From a virus: DNA of 57,883 nt. The DNA is taken from positions 1 through 57,883 of the IMG/VR virus record IMGVR_UViG_3300028025_002279; one strand, given 5' to 3'. Position numbers and translations under genes: made by a program. Shown here one piece after another: positions 6,917 to 12,747 of the stretch; positions within the stretch are counted from its first letter, which is position 1, and every line of letters begins with the position of its first letter. Below the pieces are notes generated by a model. The model was not told the origin of the DNA and made no database searches. It saw only the letters and a list, made by a program, of their open reading frames with translations.

Positions 6917-7291
6917 ATGAATGCATATGTAATCCCCGGCCTTAAGCATAGAGATGTAACAAAGCAATACTTCGTACAAAAGAGAGGTATACCAATACAG
7001 GTAGTAATAGAAGAAGCATGTAAGGTTTTCAATGCAGACCCAGATAAAATACCAAAGAAAACTAGAGCTCAAGAGGTAGTAAACGTAAGGCATTTCGTAT
7101 CTTGGTTCTTAGTAAAGCAGATGGGTATGACATTGAAAGCTGTTGGTGTTGATGTATTAGGAGGTAGAGACCACACTACCGTAATTAACAGCATAAGGAA
7201 GTTTTCTAATCTATACGATACGGAAGAGATGTTCAAAGATAATTCAAATTTAATAGTAGAAAACTTAATGTCATGGACAAAGAAACTTTAG
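6917..7291 (+). CDS. DnaA domain IV-like DNA-binding protein
   Basis: A 124-aa protein (ATG at 6917 chosen; GTG at 6911 is also possible). Its C-terminal half resembles the DnaA C-terminal DNA-binding domain: a basic helix followed by RHFVSWFLVKQMGMTLKAVG and the signature GGRDHTTVINSIRKF, close to the classic GGRDHTTVLHA. The AAA+ domain of DnaA is absent, so it cannot act as a full initiator. It could bind DnaA boxes or phage origin sequences, or compete with host DnaA. It overlaps by 19 bases a second, more diverged copy of the same domain. Confidence 0.85.
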   Translation: MNAYVIPGLKHRDVTKQYFVQKRGIPIQVVIEEACKVFNADPDKIPKKTRAQEVVNVRHFVSWFLVKQMGMTLKAVGVDVLGGRDHTTVINSIRKFSNLYDTEEMFKDNSNLIVENLMSWTKKL

Positions 7292-7560
7292 TGTCAGTAA
7301 TAGCAGAAGTATTTGATGTAGAGAAAGACTTTATGAATAGGAAAGTTAGGAAGAGGAGGTATACATATCCAAAGAAGGCACTATGTATGTACCTATACAA
7401 TAATACAGAGCAAACGTATGAGTACATTGCAGAGTATATGGGATTTAAGAATCATACTTGTGCACTATACCATGTAAGGAGTGGACAAAACCTATACGAT
7501 ACATTTGAACCATTTACAAAGAAGCTTGACATTGTATACGAAAAACTAAGAGAACTATGA
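7273..7560 (+). CDS. Second, diverged DnaA domain IV-like protein
   Basis: A 95-aa protein with the same architecture as its upstream neighbour: basic stretch NRKVRKRRYTYPKKALCMYL, then TYEYIAEYMGFKNHTCALYHV, which aligns with the DnaA signature but with GGRDHTT changed to GFKNHTC. Both proteins share an NLYDT segment right after the domain. Loss of the Arg-Asp pair that contacts the DnaA box suggests altered DNA specificity. It overlaps the next gene by 4 bases. Confidence 0.75.
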   Translation: MDKETLVSVIAEVFDVEKDFMNRKVRKRRYTYPKKALCMYLYNNTEQTYEYIAEYMGFKNHTCALYHVRSGQNLYDTFEPFTKKLDIVYEKLREL

Positions 7561-7892
7561 CTGATGGACAAAGAGAATCAATCTACATTATATACGTAAA
7601 TGTATGTAATGCTTTAACCTATGCAGAGGTAATGCTTAATGATGATGTATCTAAATCCGTTAAGGACACTATACGTGTATATAGGGATAGACTTAGGTGG
7701 ATTAAGAGAAGTATGGACATGAAGGTGGGTACTGATAATTCTATGGATGTAGACATCCTAAGATTTGATGGACTAGTGAGGCTGTTATCTTCTATGCCGG
7801 AACAATACGCAGATAGATTGGAAAACCATATAATCAAGTTCCTTGAAGACTTAGATGAAGAATTAAAAAGTGGGGACGTTCCCGTCCCCTAA
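7557..7892 (+). CDS. 111-aa helical protein, unknown
   Basis: A mostly helical protein (IYIIYVNVCNALTYAEVMLNDDVSKSVKDTIRVYRDRLRWIKRSMDM..., LVRLLSSMPEQYADRLENHIIKFLEDLDEEL). It is coupled by an ATGA overlap to the second DnaA-like gene. Its last codons run through a GC-rich hairpin (7873-7890), which doubles as a terminator. Unrecognised. A partner of the DnaA-like proteins is possible. Confidence 0.7.
   Translation: MTDGQRESIYIIYVNVCNALTYAEVMLNDDVSKSVKDTIRVYRDRLRWIKRSMDMKVGTDNSMDVDILRFDGLVRLLSSMPEQYADRLENHIIKFLEDLDEELKSGDVPVP
7873..7890 (-). terminator. Hairpin terminator for the leftward holin gene
   Basis: GGGGACG (7873-7879) pairs perfectly with CGTCCCC (7884-7890) around TTCC. On the minus strand the hairpin is followed by CTTTTTAAT, so it should end transcription of the leftward holin-like gene. 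On the plus strand only a weak T tract follows. It overlaps the final codons of the rightward gene. Confidence 0.7.
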
Positions 7893-7903
7893 CTTTACTT
7901 CTT

Positions 7904-8053
7904 TACAGATACAGACCAAATGGCTCCGATAAGAGTCATCACTGCACCAATAACTTCAACAATCAAAGATTCGTCTATAAGACCTTTTGATACTGCAAGG
8001 CCACCAACGAATGTCAATGCGTGTCTGATAAGACCTGTTAATTTTTCTTTCAT
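7904..8053 (-). CDS. Pam3-gp28-like putative holin
   Basis: A 49-aa minus-strand ORF, translating MKEKLTGLIRHALTFVGGLA then VSKGLIDESLIVEVIGAVMTLIGAIGLYL. The pattern of a short basic start, a first hydrophobic helix with GG, a polar VSKGLIDESL turn and a second membrane helix matches the small Pam3-gp28-type putative holins. It has its own TAAATTTG box 14 bases upstream and a terminator hairpin downstream. It is the only leftward gene inside the rightward early region, so it can be expressed independently of the other lysis genes at 21-22 kb. Confidence 0.75.
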
Positions 8054-8067
8054 AAAAAACATTTTGA

Positions 8068-8075
8068 CAAATTTA
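8068..8075 (-). promoter_or_regulatory. Putative -7 box for the holin gene
   Basis: On the minus strand this reads TAAATTTG, matching TAnnTTTG, 14 bases before the ATG at 8053. No clear -33 TTTG is present. It gives the isolated leftward gene its own start of transcription. Confidence 0.5.
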
Positions 8076-8129
8076 ATTACTTTTTTTTAGAGGATATATT
8101 AATTTCATAACCAATTAAAAATCAATGAC

Positions 8130-8372
8130 ATGACTCCAATGCAAAAGTTACAAGCAGAGTTTATGAATCTCAGAAACATTCCAGATAATGAGAGGAACTA
8201 TCTGATAAATCTAATATCAGAACTAATTGATGAAGAGAAGTTAGTTATCATGAAGTCTTATGCTGATGGTATAGAGGCACTGAGAAAGTCTATAACAACT
8301 GACGAATTGTATAACAGCTACTTAGAATACTACAACCAAAAACAATATAATGTTCACAACAAAGTTTATTAG
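8130..8372 (+). CDS. 80-aa helical early protein
   Basis: First rightward gene after the holin gene. Helical and acidic (NLRNIPDNERNYLINLISELIDEEKLVIMKSYADGIEAL...). It overlaps the next gene by 23 bases. No recognised domain and no strong upstream TAnnTTTG match (the closest is TAATTTCA), so its promoter is uncertain. Confidence 0.65.
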   Translation: MTPMQKLQAEFMNLRNIPDNERNYLINLISELIDEEKLVIMKSYADGIEALRKSITTDELYNSYLEYYNQKQYNVHNKVY

Positions 8373-8601
8373 ACTACCGATACGAGTGTATAACAAGGAT
8401 ATGATGGATGTTGCAGGCGTATCTGAGGAGATTGATACCTACGAGATGGTAAACCCATTTCATATATCTTCCTATAGGCCTTCACAAGAGCCGGAAGGAT
8501 GTACCTACATATCATTCAAGGACGGCACTGGTATGATGGTATATATGGAGATAGAAGAGTTCGAGAGGTACATGGATTCACATAAAATATTTAAACAATA
8601 A
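8350..8601 (+). CDS. 83-aa beta-rich early protein
   Basis: A beta-rich protein (FIRLPIRVYNKDMMDVAG..., GCTYISFKDGTGMMVYMEIEEFERYM) resembling small phage proteins with an SH3 or OB-like sheet followed by a helix. It is not recognised. It overlaps the upstream gene by 23 bases, which is longer than the usual 4-base overlaps here, but both frames are protein-like. Confidence 0.63.
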   Translation: MFTTKFIRLPIRVYNKDMMDVAGVSEEIDTYEMVNPFHISSYRPSQEPEGCTYISFKDGTGMMVYMEIEEFERYMDSHKIFKQ

Positions 8602-8604
8602 CAC

Positions 8605-8805
8605 ATGACTAATTCGCATTTCGCAAATCAAAATCACTACGATAGGATGCTGTTCATAGCAAGACTACACCACGCTATATGGCATGACCAAGATACCTAC
8701 AATCGTGTAGAAGACATAGTAAAGTCAGTAGAGAATAAACTACCACAAGCTAAATACTTTAACCATGAAGACAATATACATACTAGCTCCAATAATGATA
8801 GGTGA
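8605..8805 (+). CDS. 66-aa His-rich early protein
   Basis: A helical protein with several His residues (NQNHYDRMLFIARLHHAIWHDQDTY) and a polar, disordered-looking C-terminus. The C-terminal 14 codons overlap the start of the next gene in another frame, so the true end of the functional domain may be earlier. Unrecognised. Confidence 0.58.
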   Translation: MTNSHFANQNHYDRMLFIARLHHAIWHDQDTYNRVEDIVKSVENKLPQAKYFNHEDNIHTSSNNDR

Positions 8806-9061
8806 GAGTCTAATACACCAATACACAGCTGTTAAGGATAATAACACTACCATATTGTCAACATCTGATGACCCTACATGGAATGAGAAAGGTGTTCTAT
8901 GCACTATAACTGATGATGGTAATGGTGTAGAGATAAAGCTAGGAAAGAATAAACCACTATACCTAGACTATGCTCAGGAGGAAGAGCTTTTGTCAGCACT
9001 ACTATCCAATAGGGATGAACAGCTAAGACTAATACACATAGATAAAACTATAGAGATATGA
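8765..9061 (+). CDS. 98-aa early protein upstream of dNMP kinase
   Basis: An alpha/beta protein starting MKTIYILAPIMIGESL and continuing with a beta-rich centre (LCTITDDGNGVEIKLGKNKPLYL). Residues 74-86 are acidic and helical. Its stop overlaps the start of the kinase gene by 4 bases, suggesting co-translation with nucleotide metabolism. No family is recognised. Confidence 0.65.
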   Translation: MKTIYILAPIMIGESLIHQYTAVKDNNTTILSTSDDPTWNEKGVLCTITDDGNGVEIKLGKNKPLYLDYAQEEELLSALLSNRDEQLRLIHIDKTIEI

Positions 9062-9600
9062 TTATCGGAATCAATGGATATGCTGGTGTAGGAAAGGACG
9101 AGGTAGGAAAGCTAATCGTCAAACATGCGCCAACATTTAAGGTTAAGAAGTTTGCAGGTAAGCTCAAAGAGATAGCTACGATACTTACAGGTATACCTAG
9201 CCACTACTTTGAGTCTAGTACTTTTAAACAATCTAAGTTGGGAGGATGGGATATGTCAGTACGTGAGCTGTTACAGAGACTTGGTACGGAAGCTATTCGT
9301 GACGGGCTCCACCCTAATGCTTGGATAAATGCTCTGATGTCTGACTACATGAGAGGTGACGATTGGGTGATAACGGACATGAGGTTTCAGAATGAATACG
9401 ATACGATATGCTCCTATGGTGGCTACACTATACAAGTCTATAGAGCAGGAGTAAGGCCTCCTAACAATCACTCTTCTGAAGCAGGCATCACTAAGGGTTG
9501 CTTCGACTACATCATCGATAATTCTGGCACTCTTGAACAGCTAGAGGAAGAGGTTAAGAGAATCGTATCAGACATTATTGAAAAAGAAAAGAGAAGATGA
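9058..9600 (+). CDS. Deoxynucleoside monophosphate kinase-like P-loop protein
   Basis: A 180-aa P-loop kinase. It shows a Walker A-type GYAGVGKD at residues 7-14, FAGKLKEIA in the typical substrate-binding position, RELLQRLGTEAIRD around 70-83, and WVITDMRFQNEYD around 102-114 as the Walker B-like strand. This matches phage dNMP kinases of the T4 gp1 type, which phosphorylate dNMPs for phage DNA synthesis. It is full length for the family. The gene is coupled to both neighbours by 4-base overlaps. The exact nucleotide specificity cannot be read from sequence. Confidence 0.85.
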   Translation: MIIGINGYAGVGKDEVGKLIVKHAPTFKVKKFAGKLKEIATILTGIPSHYFESSTFKQSKLGGWDMSVRELLQRLGTEAIRDGLHPNAWINALMSDYMRGDDWVITDMRFQNEYDTICSYGGYTIQVYRAGVRPPNNHSSEAGITKGCFDYIIDNSGTLEQLEEEVKRIVSDIIEKEKRR

Positions 9601-9824
9601 GTACAATACACGAACTTAAGTCTACCATTCCTGTTCATACGCCACATGGTGTTGGAGAGGCTCTGATGATTATAGACTATGGACTAAATACAAATAGTGT
9701 TTGGGTTGTAAGGGTTAAAGGTGGAAGGGTACTGCACTACTACTCCGATGACATAAGAGTCTATGACAATCCTATGAATGGTGGTGGTTGGGATGTAGAC
9801 ATTCCAGAAGATTGGATAAAATAA
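9597..9824 (+). CDS. 75-aa SH3-like small protein
   Basis: A beta-rich protein (STIPVHTPHGVGEALMIIDYGLNTNSVWVVRVKGGRVLHYYSDDIRVYDN), with the spacing of an SH3/KOW-type barrel followed by a Trp-rich tail. It is coupled to the kinase by an ATGA overlap and is the last gene before the long gene-free, structured region. It could bind RNA or protein. There is no firm family. Confidence 0.68.
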   Translation: MSTIHELKSTIPVHTPHGVGEALMIIDYGLNTNSVWVVRVKGGRVLHYYSDDIRVYDNPMNGGGWDVDIPEDWIK

Positions 9825-10339
9825 ATTTTGTAGTGTCAAACTATGTTCATAATTTTGTCCTGTCAATCCGATTGGATAGTTGCGTTGTTCACTCGGGTTT
9901 GATTTAAGAGAACCCTCTTTCATTGAACCCATACAGACGCAACCTGTGTGGGTTTTTTGTTTTGACTAGGGTCTTAGAACGGTTTCACCCCTGCTGTTGG
10001 TATCTAGATGCAGCTAATGAAAGATTACGAGTTCTTTAGAGAAAGCTATGTATGATTTGGACTAGGGGCTTGGCCTTTGTTGGCCAGCCCTCTGGAAGTG
10101 TTTTTCTACGTAGCAATATAGGTAAGACGAAAATCCATGCAATGTCCCTGACCTGACAACATGGTGCTGGAAGCTAGCAATAGTTCACATAGTCAAACGC
10201 CTACCGTCGCAGTAAACGGATACTCTAAATAGCACTGAAGTAGAAGAATACCCATAGTTCTACTGAAAATTGCAGGACCTAGTGTTTTCCAGCAGTAAAG
10301 GTCGAAGTGTATCAATTAAGTAACTAAACCATCTATTAT
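9825..10339 (+). ncRNA. 515-nt gene-free structured region upstream of ERF
   Basis: No convincing ORF is present (only a 19-codon ORF at 9843-9902). After the terminator at 9926-9958 come several hairpins: GGGCT-T-GGCC/GGCCAGCCC (10066-10090), AGTAGAA/TTCTACT (10239-10264) and GACCT/AGGTC (10276-10303). A 14-nt motif, GACTAGGGTCTTAG (9964-9977), recurs with three changes at 10060-10073. No tRNA, tmRNA or group I intron core could be fitted. A phage structured RNA of ROOL or GOLLD type, or a long 5' UTR of the ERF gene, are both possible. Confidence 0.5.
9926..9958 (+). terminator. Strong intrinsic terminator with complementary upstream segment
   Basis: AACCCATACAG (9926-9936) pairs with CTGTGTGGGTT (9944-9954), 11 bp with one U-G. 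The T tract is T9953-T9958, so its first two bases close the stem. The 7-nt loop ACGCAAC (9937-9943) is exactly complementary to GTTGCGT at 9879-9885, which could form a pseudoknot or an alternative antiterminating helix. It ends the operon containing the dNMP kinase. Confidence 0.85.
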
Positions 10340-10891
10340 ATGAAGCATCTATTCAAAGCATTATCAGACTTTCAGCAAGAAGTTCCTGTCATCCACAAGG
10401 ATACGCAAGGATACGGGTATAGCTACGCTGACCTACCAACTATCTTTACCATTATCAATCCTCTACTCAAGAAGCATGGTCTAGGATTTACACAGCCCAT
10501 CGTTGGTTCTGTTATACAGACCATAGTATTCCATGTAGAGTCCGGTGAGAGCATTACCTCCGAGATACAAATTCAAGAAGGTGTAGCTCTGAAAGGAATG
10601 AATGAATTCCAAGTATTAGGTAGCGGTATTACCTACCTCCGTAGATACGCATTATCTTCGATTCTAGGCATAGTAACCGATAAGGATACTGATGCAGCAG
10701 GAGAACAGATAAAGCCTGCTGTAGCGTCTACAAATGCGTCTGATGACAAGCCATGGCTAAATGAGTCAAATAAGGAGGCATGGGATAAGGTTGTATCGTC
10801 ACTGAAGAGTGGCTATACTATGACTGATGTCAGGAAGAAGTACAAGGTATCTAAACCTGTAGAGACTAAGCTATTGTCACTAATAAACTAA
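10340..10891 (+). CDS. erf: ERF-family single-strand annealing protein
   Basis: A 183-aa protein with the ERF domain: residues 1-40 (FKALSDFQQEVPVIHKDTQGYGYSYADLPTIFTIINPLLKKHGLGF), the beta-rich middle (IVFHVESGESITSEIQI) and the diagnostic VLGSGITYLRRYALSSILGI around residues 92-111. The family promotes annealing of single DNA strands in phage recombination. The exonuclease at 13772 would supply its substrate, a Red-like pair. The C-terminal 50 residues form a basic helical tail. The gene is isolated, flanked on both sides by structured non-coding sequence. Confidence 0.9.
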   Translation: MKHLFKALSDFQQEVPVIHKDTQGYGYSYADLPTIFTIINPLLKKHGLGFTQPIVGSVIQTIVFHVESGESITSEIQIQEGVALKGMNEFQVLGSGITYLRRYALSSILGIVTDKDTDAAGEQIKPAVASTNASDDKPWLNESNKEAWDKVVSSLKSGYTMTDVRKKYKVSKPVETKLLSLIN

Positions 10892-11046
10892 TTGCGTTAT
10901 CGGTAACATTAAACCCTTGCACCTCAGCACTAAGGTTGGGTTAGACATAGGTATCCTGCTTATCTGTTTACTGATAACAGCACTCCTTCTGAAATATGCA
11001 GATAAGGATATCAAGTGGGAGGCTACTGCCAGAGTGTAGCAAAAAT
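10892..11046 (+). ncRNA. Structured gene-free region with possible pseudoknot
   Basis: GTTATCGGT (10896-10904) pairs with ACTGATAAC (10970-10978), 9 bp with one G-U. CTTATCTG (10959-10966) pairs perfectly with CAGATAAG (10999-11006). The two helices interlock, as in an H-type pseudoknot, or are alternatives. Further hairpins are GCTAC/GTAGC (11022-11040) and AAACCC with GGGTT (10911-10942). No ORF is supported. It leads directly into the tRNA-like element and may form one RNA with it. Confidence 0.5.
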
Positions 11047-11221
11047 AGTCAGGTGGCGGAAGGAGGATGGTGTCCATCCTCGTGGTAGACGCTAAGGGAG
11101 CAAGATAGAAAGTCCATAAACGGATTGCTTAAGGTACAAGTGGTTGGCCAGAAGCATATGTTACACCATTATAGCCTTTCCAGTGAAGACTTTCATACAG
11201 GTTCGAATCCTGTCTTGACTA
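11047..11221 (+). ncRNA. tRNA(Leu)-like RNA with D-loop hairpin and expanded anticodon region
   Basis: The acceptor stem AGTCAGG (11047-11053) pairs with CTTGACT (11214-11220), 7 bp with one G-U. The T arm is ACAGG-TTCGAAT-CCTGT (11197-11213). The D stem GCG/CGC (11056-11058, 11090-11092) carries a tRNA(Leu)-type D loop with the conserved GG. Inside the D loop is an extra 8-bp hairpin, GAGGATGG-TGT-CCATCCTC (11063-11081). A class II variable arm GTGAA-GACT-TTCAT (11183-11196) precedes the T arm. A weak anticodon stem, AAGGG (11094-11098) with CCTTT (11175-11179), encloses 76 nt instead of 7. CCA is not encoded. It may be an intron-bearing tRNA or a tRNA mimic. Confidence 0.65.
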
Positions 11222-11246
11222 CTAAAACTTTTAAAAAACAAATAGT

Positions 11247-11426
11247 ATGGAACAGGAAAAAATTGAAACAGTACTACCCTTAGACACACCTTTTAACATC
11301 CAATTTAATTGGAAGGAGGAAGCAATTAAAGTTGAATTAGAGCATGGTGAGGATGTTTTAAAGCTAGCTACAATATTCTCTAATATGCTTACAGCAAACA
11401 ATATTCCTCACAAAGTAATAAAATAA
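11247..11426 (+). CDS. 59-aa early protein, unknown
   Basis: Starts 26 bases after the tRNA-like element in an AAATAGT context. The translation MEQEKIETVLPLDTPFNIQF is followed by NWKEEAIKVELEHGEDVLKLATIFSNMLTANNIPHKVIK, with a short beta-hairpin and a C-terminal helix. Unrecognised. It abuts the next gene by 5 bases. Confidence 0.6.
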   Translation: MEQEKIETVLPLDTPFNIQFNWKEEAIKVELEHGEDVLKLATIFSNMLTANNIPHKVIK

Positions 11427-11431
11427 ACAAT

Positions 11432-11761
11432 ATGGAAAGGCTACAAATCAATTCATCATCAAGCGTAGGTTTAGCATCAACAGAACCAATCACATCTTCT
11501 AATCTATCTGGCTCAGGTATAACAAATTCATCTTACAGCAATCAGATTGTACCAAACCTTATGTTTAGAGAACCAACAAAGCAGGAGCTACTTATGAGGT
11601 ATAACATTAGCATAGAGTTTATTAATGTTGGATGCATAGTGTCTGTTGGATGTAAGAAGATAGCGTTCTCTAGTATAGAAGAAGCTATGAAAAGCATAAA
11701 TAAATATGTGAATAATCCTAAGCAGGAAGCTGAATATTGGGAAGGTATTTTTGGAAATTAA
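11432..11761 (+). CDS. 109-aa protein with Ser-rich start
   Basis: The first 40 residues are Ser/Asn rich and look disordered (INSSSSVGLASTEPITSSNLSGSG). Residues 48-109 form a compact alpha/beta unit (PTKQELLMRYNISIEFINVGCIVSVGCKKIAFSSIEEAMKSINKYV). A repeated VGC is present. No family is recognised. Confidence 0.65.
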   Translation: MERLQINSSSSVGLASTEPITSSNLSGSGITNSSYSNQIVPNLMFREPTKQELLMRYNISIEFINVGCIVSVGCKKIAFSSIEEAMKSINKYVNNPKQEAEYWEGIFGN

Positions 11762-11772
11762 AACTATAAACT

Positions 11773-11964
11773 ATGGCACAACAAATAGCGACAGTATCAT
11801 TATTCATATTCATTATAGTTCTGCAACATTTATATAATTGGTCTTGTAGAAAGATTTATGATAAACTTACAGACGATAGCGTACCATTACTACTTGCATT
11901 AACTACAGTTGTATTTGTGATAACACTTGCACTTTGTGAATTATTACTAGATATAAATAAATAA
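11773..11964 (+). CDS. Two-span small membrane protein
   Basis: A 63-aa protein with hydrophobic helices at about residues 4-22 (IATVSLFIFIIVLQHLYNW) and 38-59 (VPLLLALTTVVFVITLALCELLL), joined by a basic loop (SCRKIYDKLTDDS). The topology is holin-like, but it lies among recombination/replication genes, so holin function is uncertain. Confidence 0.65.
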   Translation: MAQQIATVSLFIFIIVLQHLYNWSCRKIYDKLTDDSVPLLLALTTVVFVITLALCELLLDINK

Positions 11965-11967
11965 ACT

Positions 11968-12171
11968 ATGGCACAATACATGGAGGGATTTAGGCTTTCA
12001 AATCACATAGACTACTGCGGACCGGAATCATCTTTTTCTGATAATGAACACAAGGAGGTAGTAAGGGTACATGCAAGATTCTTTAGCGTATCACATAAGG
12101 AGCAAAGAGAAGTACTTATGTTACTTATATGGTGGTCTGTAAGACATTACATTAAAATACTATTCAAATGA
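11968..12171 (+). CDS. 67-aa early protein, unknown
   Basis: Starts 3 bases after the membrane protein gene. Polar N-terminal half (MAQYMEGFRLSNHIDYCGPESS...) and a hydrophobic, Trp-rich C-terminal helix (VLMLLIWWSVRHYIKILFK) that may associate with the membrane. It overlaps the next gene by 4 bases. It could partner with the upstream membrane protein. Unrecognised. Confidence 0.6.
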   Translation: MAQYMEGFRLSNHIDYCGPESSFSDNEHKEVVRVHARFFSVSHKEQREVLMLLIWWSVRHYIKILFK

Positions 12172-12377
12172 CACCAAAAGAAAAAGCAGAAGATTTATTT
12201 AGTACATATAGGTATGCATTATCAGTGCCTAATGCACCATTAGGTCAGAGTAAGGATGATGTAGCAAAACAATGTGCATTAATAGCAGTAGGTGAACTAC
12301 TAATACTTGCAGGTTTTTACGATAAAAAGGTTTGGGATTATTTAGAAGAAGTAAAACAAGAAATAGAAAAACTATAA
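12168..12377 (+). CDS. 69-aa helical protein, unknown
   Basis: A small helical protein (MTPKEKAEDLFSTYRYALSVPNAPLGQSKDDVAKQCALIAVGELL...). The pattern EKAEDLF...YALS followed by AKQCALIAVGELL and a Trp-containing C-terminal helix is common in small Bacteroidetes phage proteins of unknown role. It is coupled to the previous gene by an ATGA overlap. Confidence 0.65.
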   Translation: MTPKEKAEDLFSTYRYALSVPNAPLGQSKDDVAKQCALIAVGELLILAGFYDKKVWDYLEEVKQEIEKL

Positions 12378-12380
12378 ACT

Positions 12381-12587
12381 ATGCCAGATATCACAATGTG
12401 TGAAGGTACACACTGCCCTATAAAAGAAAACTGTTATAGGTATACAGCTAAACCAAATGAATATAGACAGTCTTATTTTGTAACACCACCATACAAAGAT
12501 GGTAAGTGTGAACACTTTTGGGGTGAAGCACAGGAGTCTATACTTCAACAGCTTACTGATATAGTAAATGGTAATAAAAATGCATGA
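12381..12587 (+). CDS. Cys-rich zinc-binding-like small protein
   Basis: A 68-aa protein with CEGTHCPIKENCYRYTA at residues 8-24 and GKCEHF at 41-46, giving four Cys and one or two His in the spacing of a small zinc site. Proteins of this type are frequent in Bacteroidetes phages. Their function is not established. It is the last gene before an AT-rich gene-free stretch. Confidence 0.72.
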   Translation: MPDITMCEGTHCPIKENCYRYTAKPNEYRQSYFVTPPYKDGKCEHFWGEAQESILQQLTDIVNGNKNA

Positions 12588-12747
12588 AATCTCATTGAAA
12601 ATTCATGCAAAAATCAGTCATATAATTCTGATTATCACAGAATTGTATACTAAAATTTAACATAAAATGTAATAAAAGGTAATATAATTCGGATTTTGTC
12701 CGTTATTTCAAACATTATCAATCATTTTGTATATAATAACAAACATT
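12588..12747 (+). other. AT-rich gene-free stretch with inverted repeat
   Basis: 160 bases without a supported gene and very AT rich. The notable element is an 11-bp inverted repeat with one G-U, ATATAATTCTG (12620-12630) and CAGAATTGTAT (12638-12648), around the loop ATTATCA. No T tract follows, so it is not a standard terminator. It may be an operator, an RNA element or part of an origin. A partial promoter (TTTG and TCATTTTG) is weak. Confidence 0.4.

Noticed and set aside
10060-10200. Possible group I intron core (GACTA at 10060, TAGTC about 130 bases later)
   Set aside because: The spacing is wrong for a P7 helix and the other conserved core segments could not be found.
10200-10235. GCAGTAAACGGATACTC resembling the tag region of tmRNA
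   Set aside because: No peptide ending like known proteolysis tags, no acceptor stem enclosing it, and no pseudoknot series around it.
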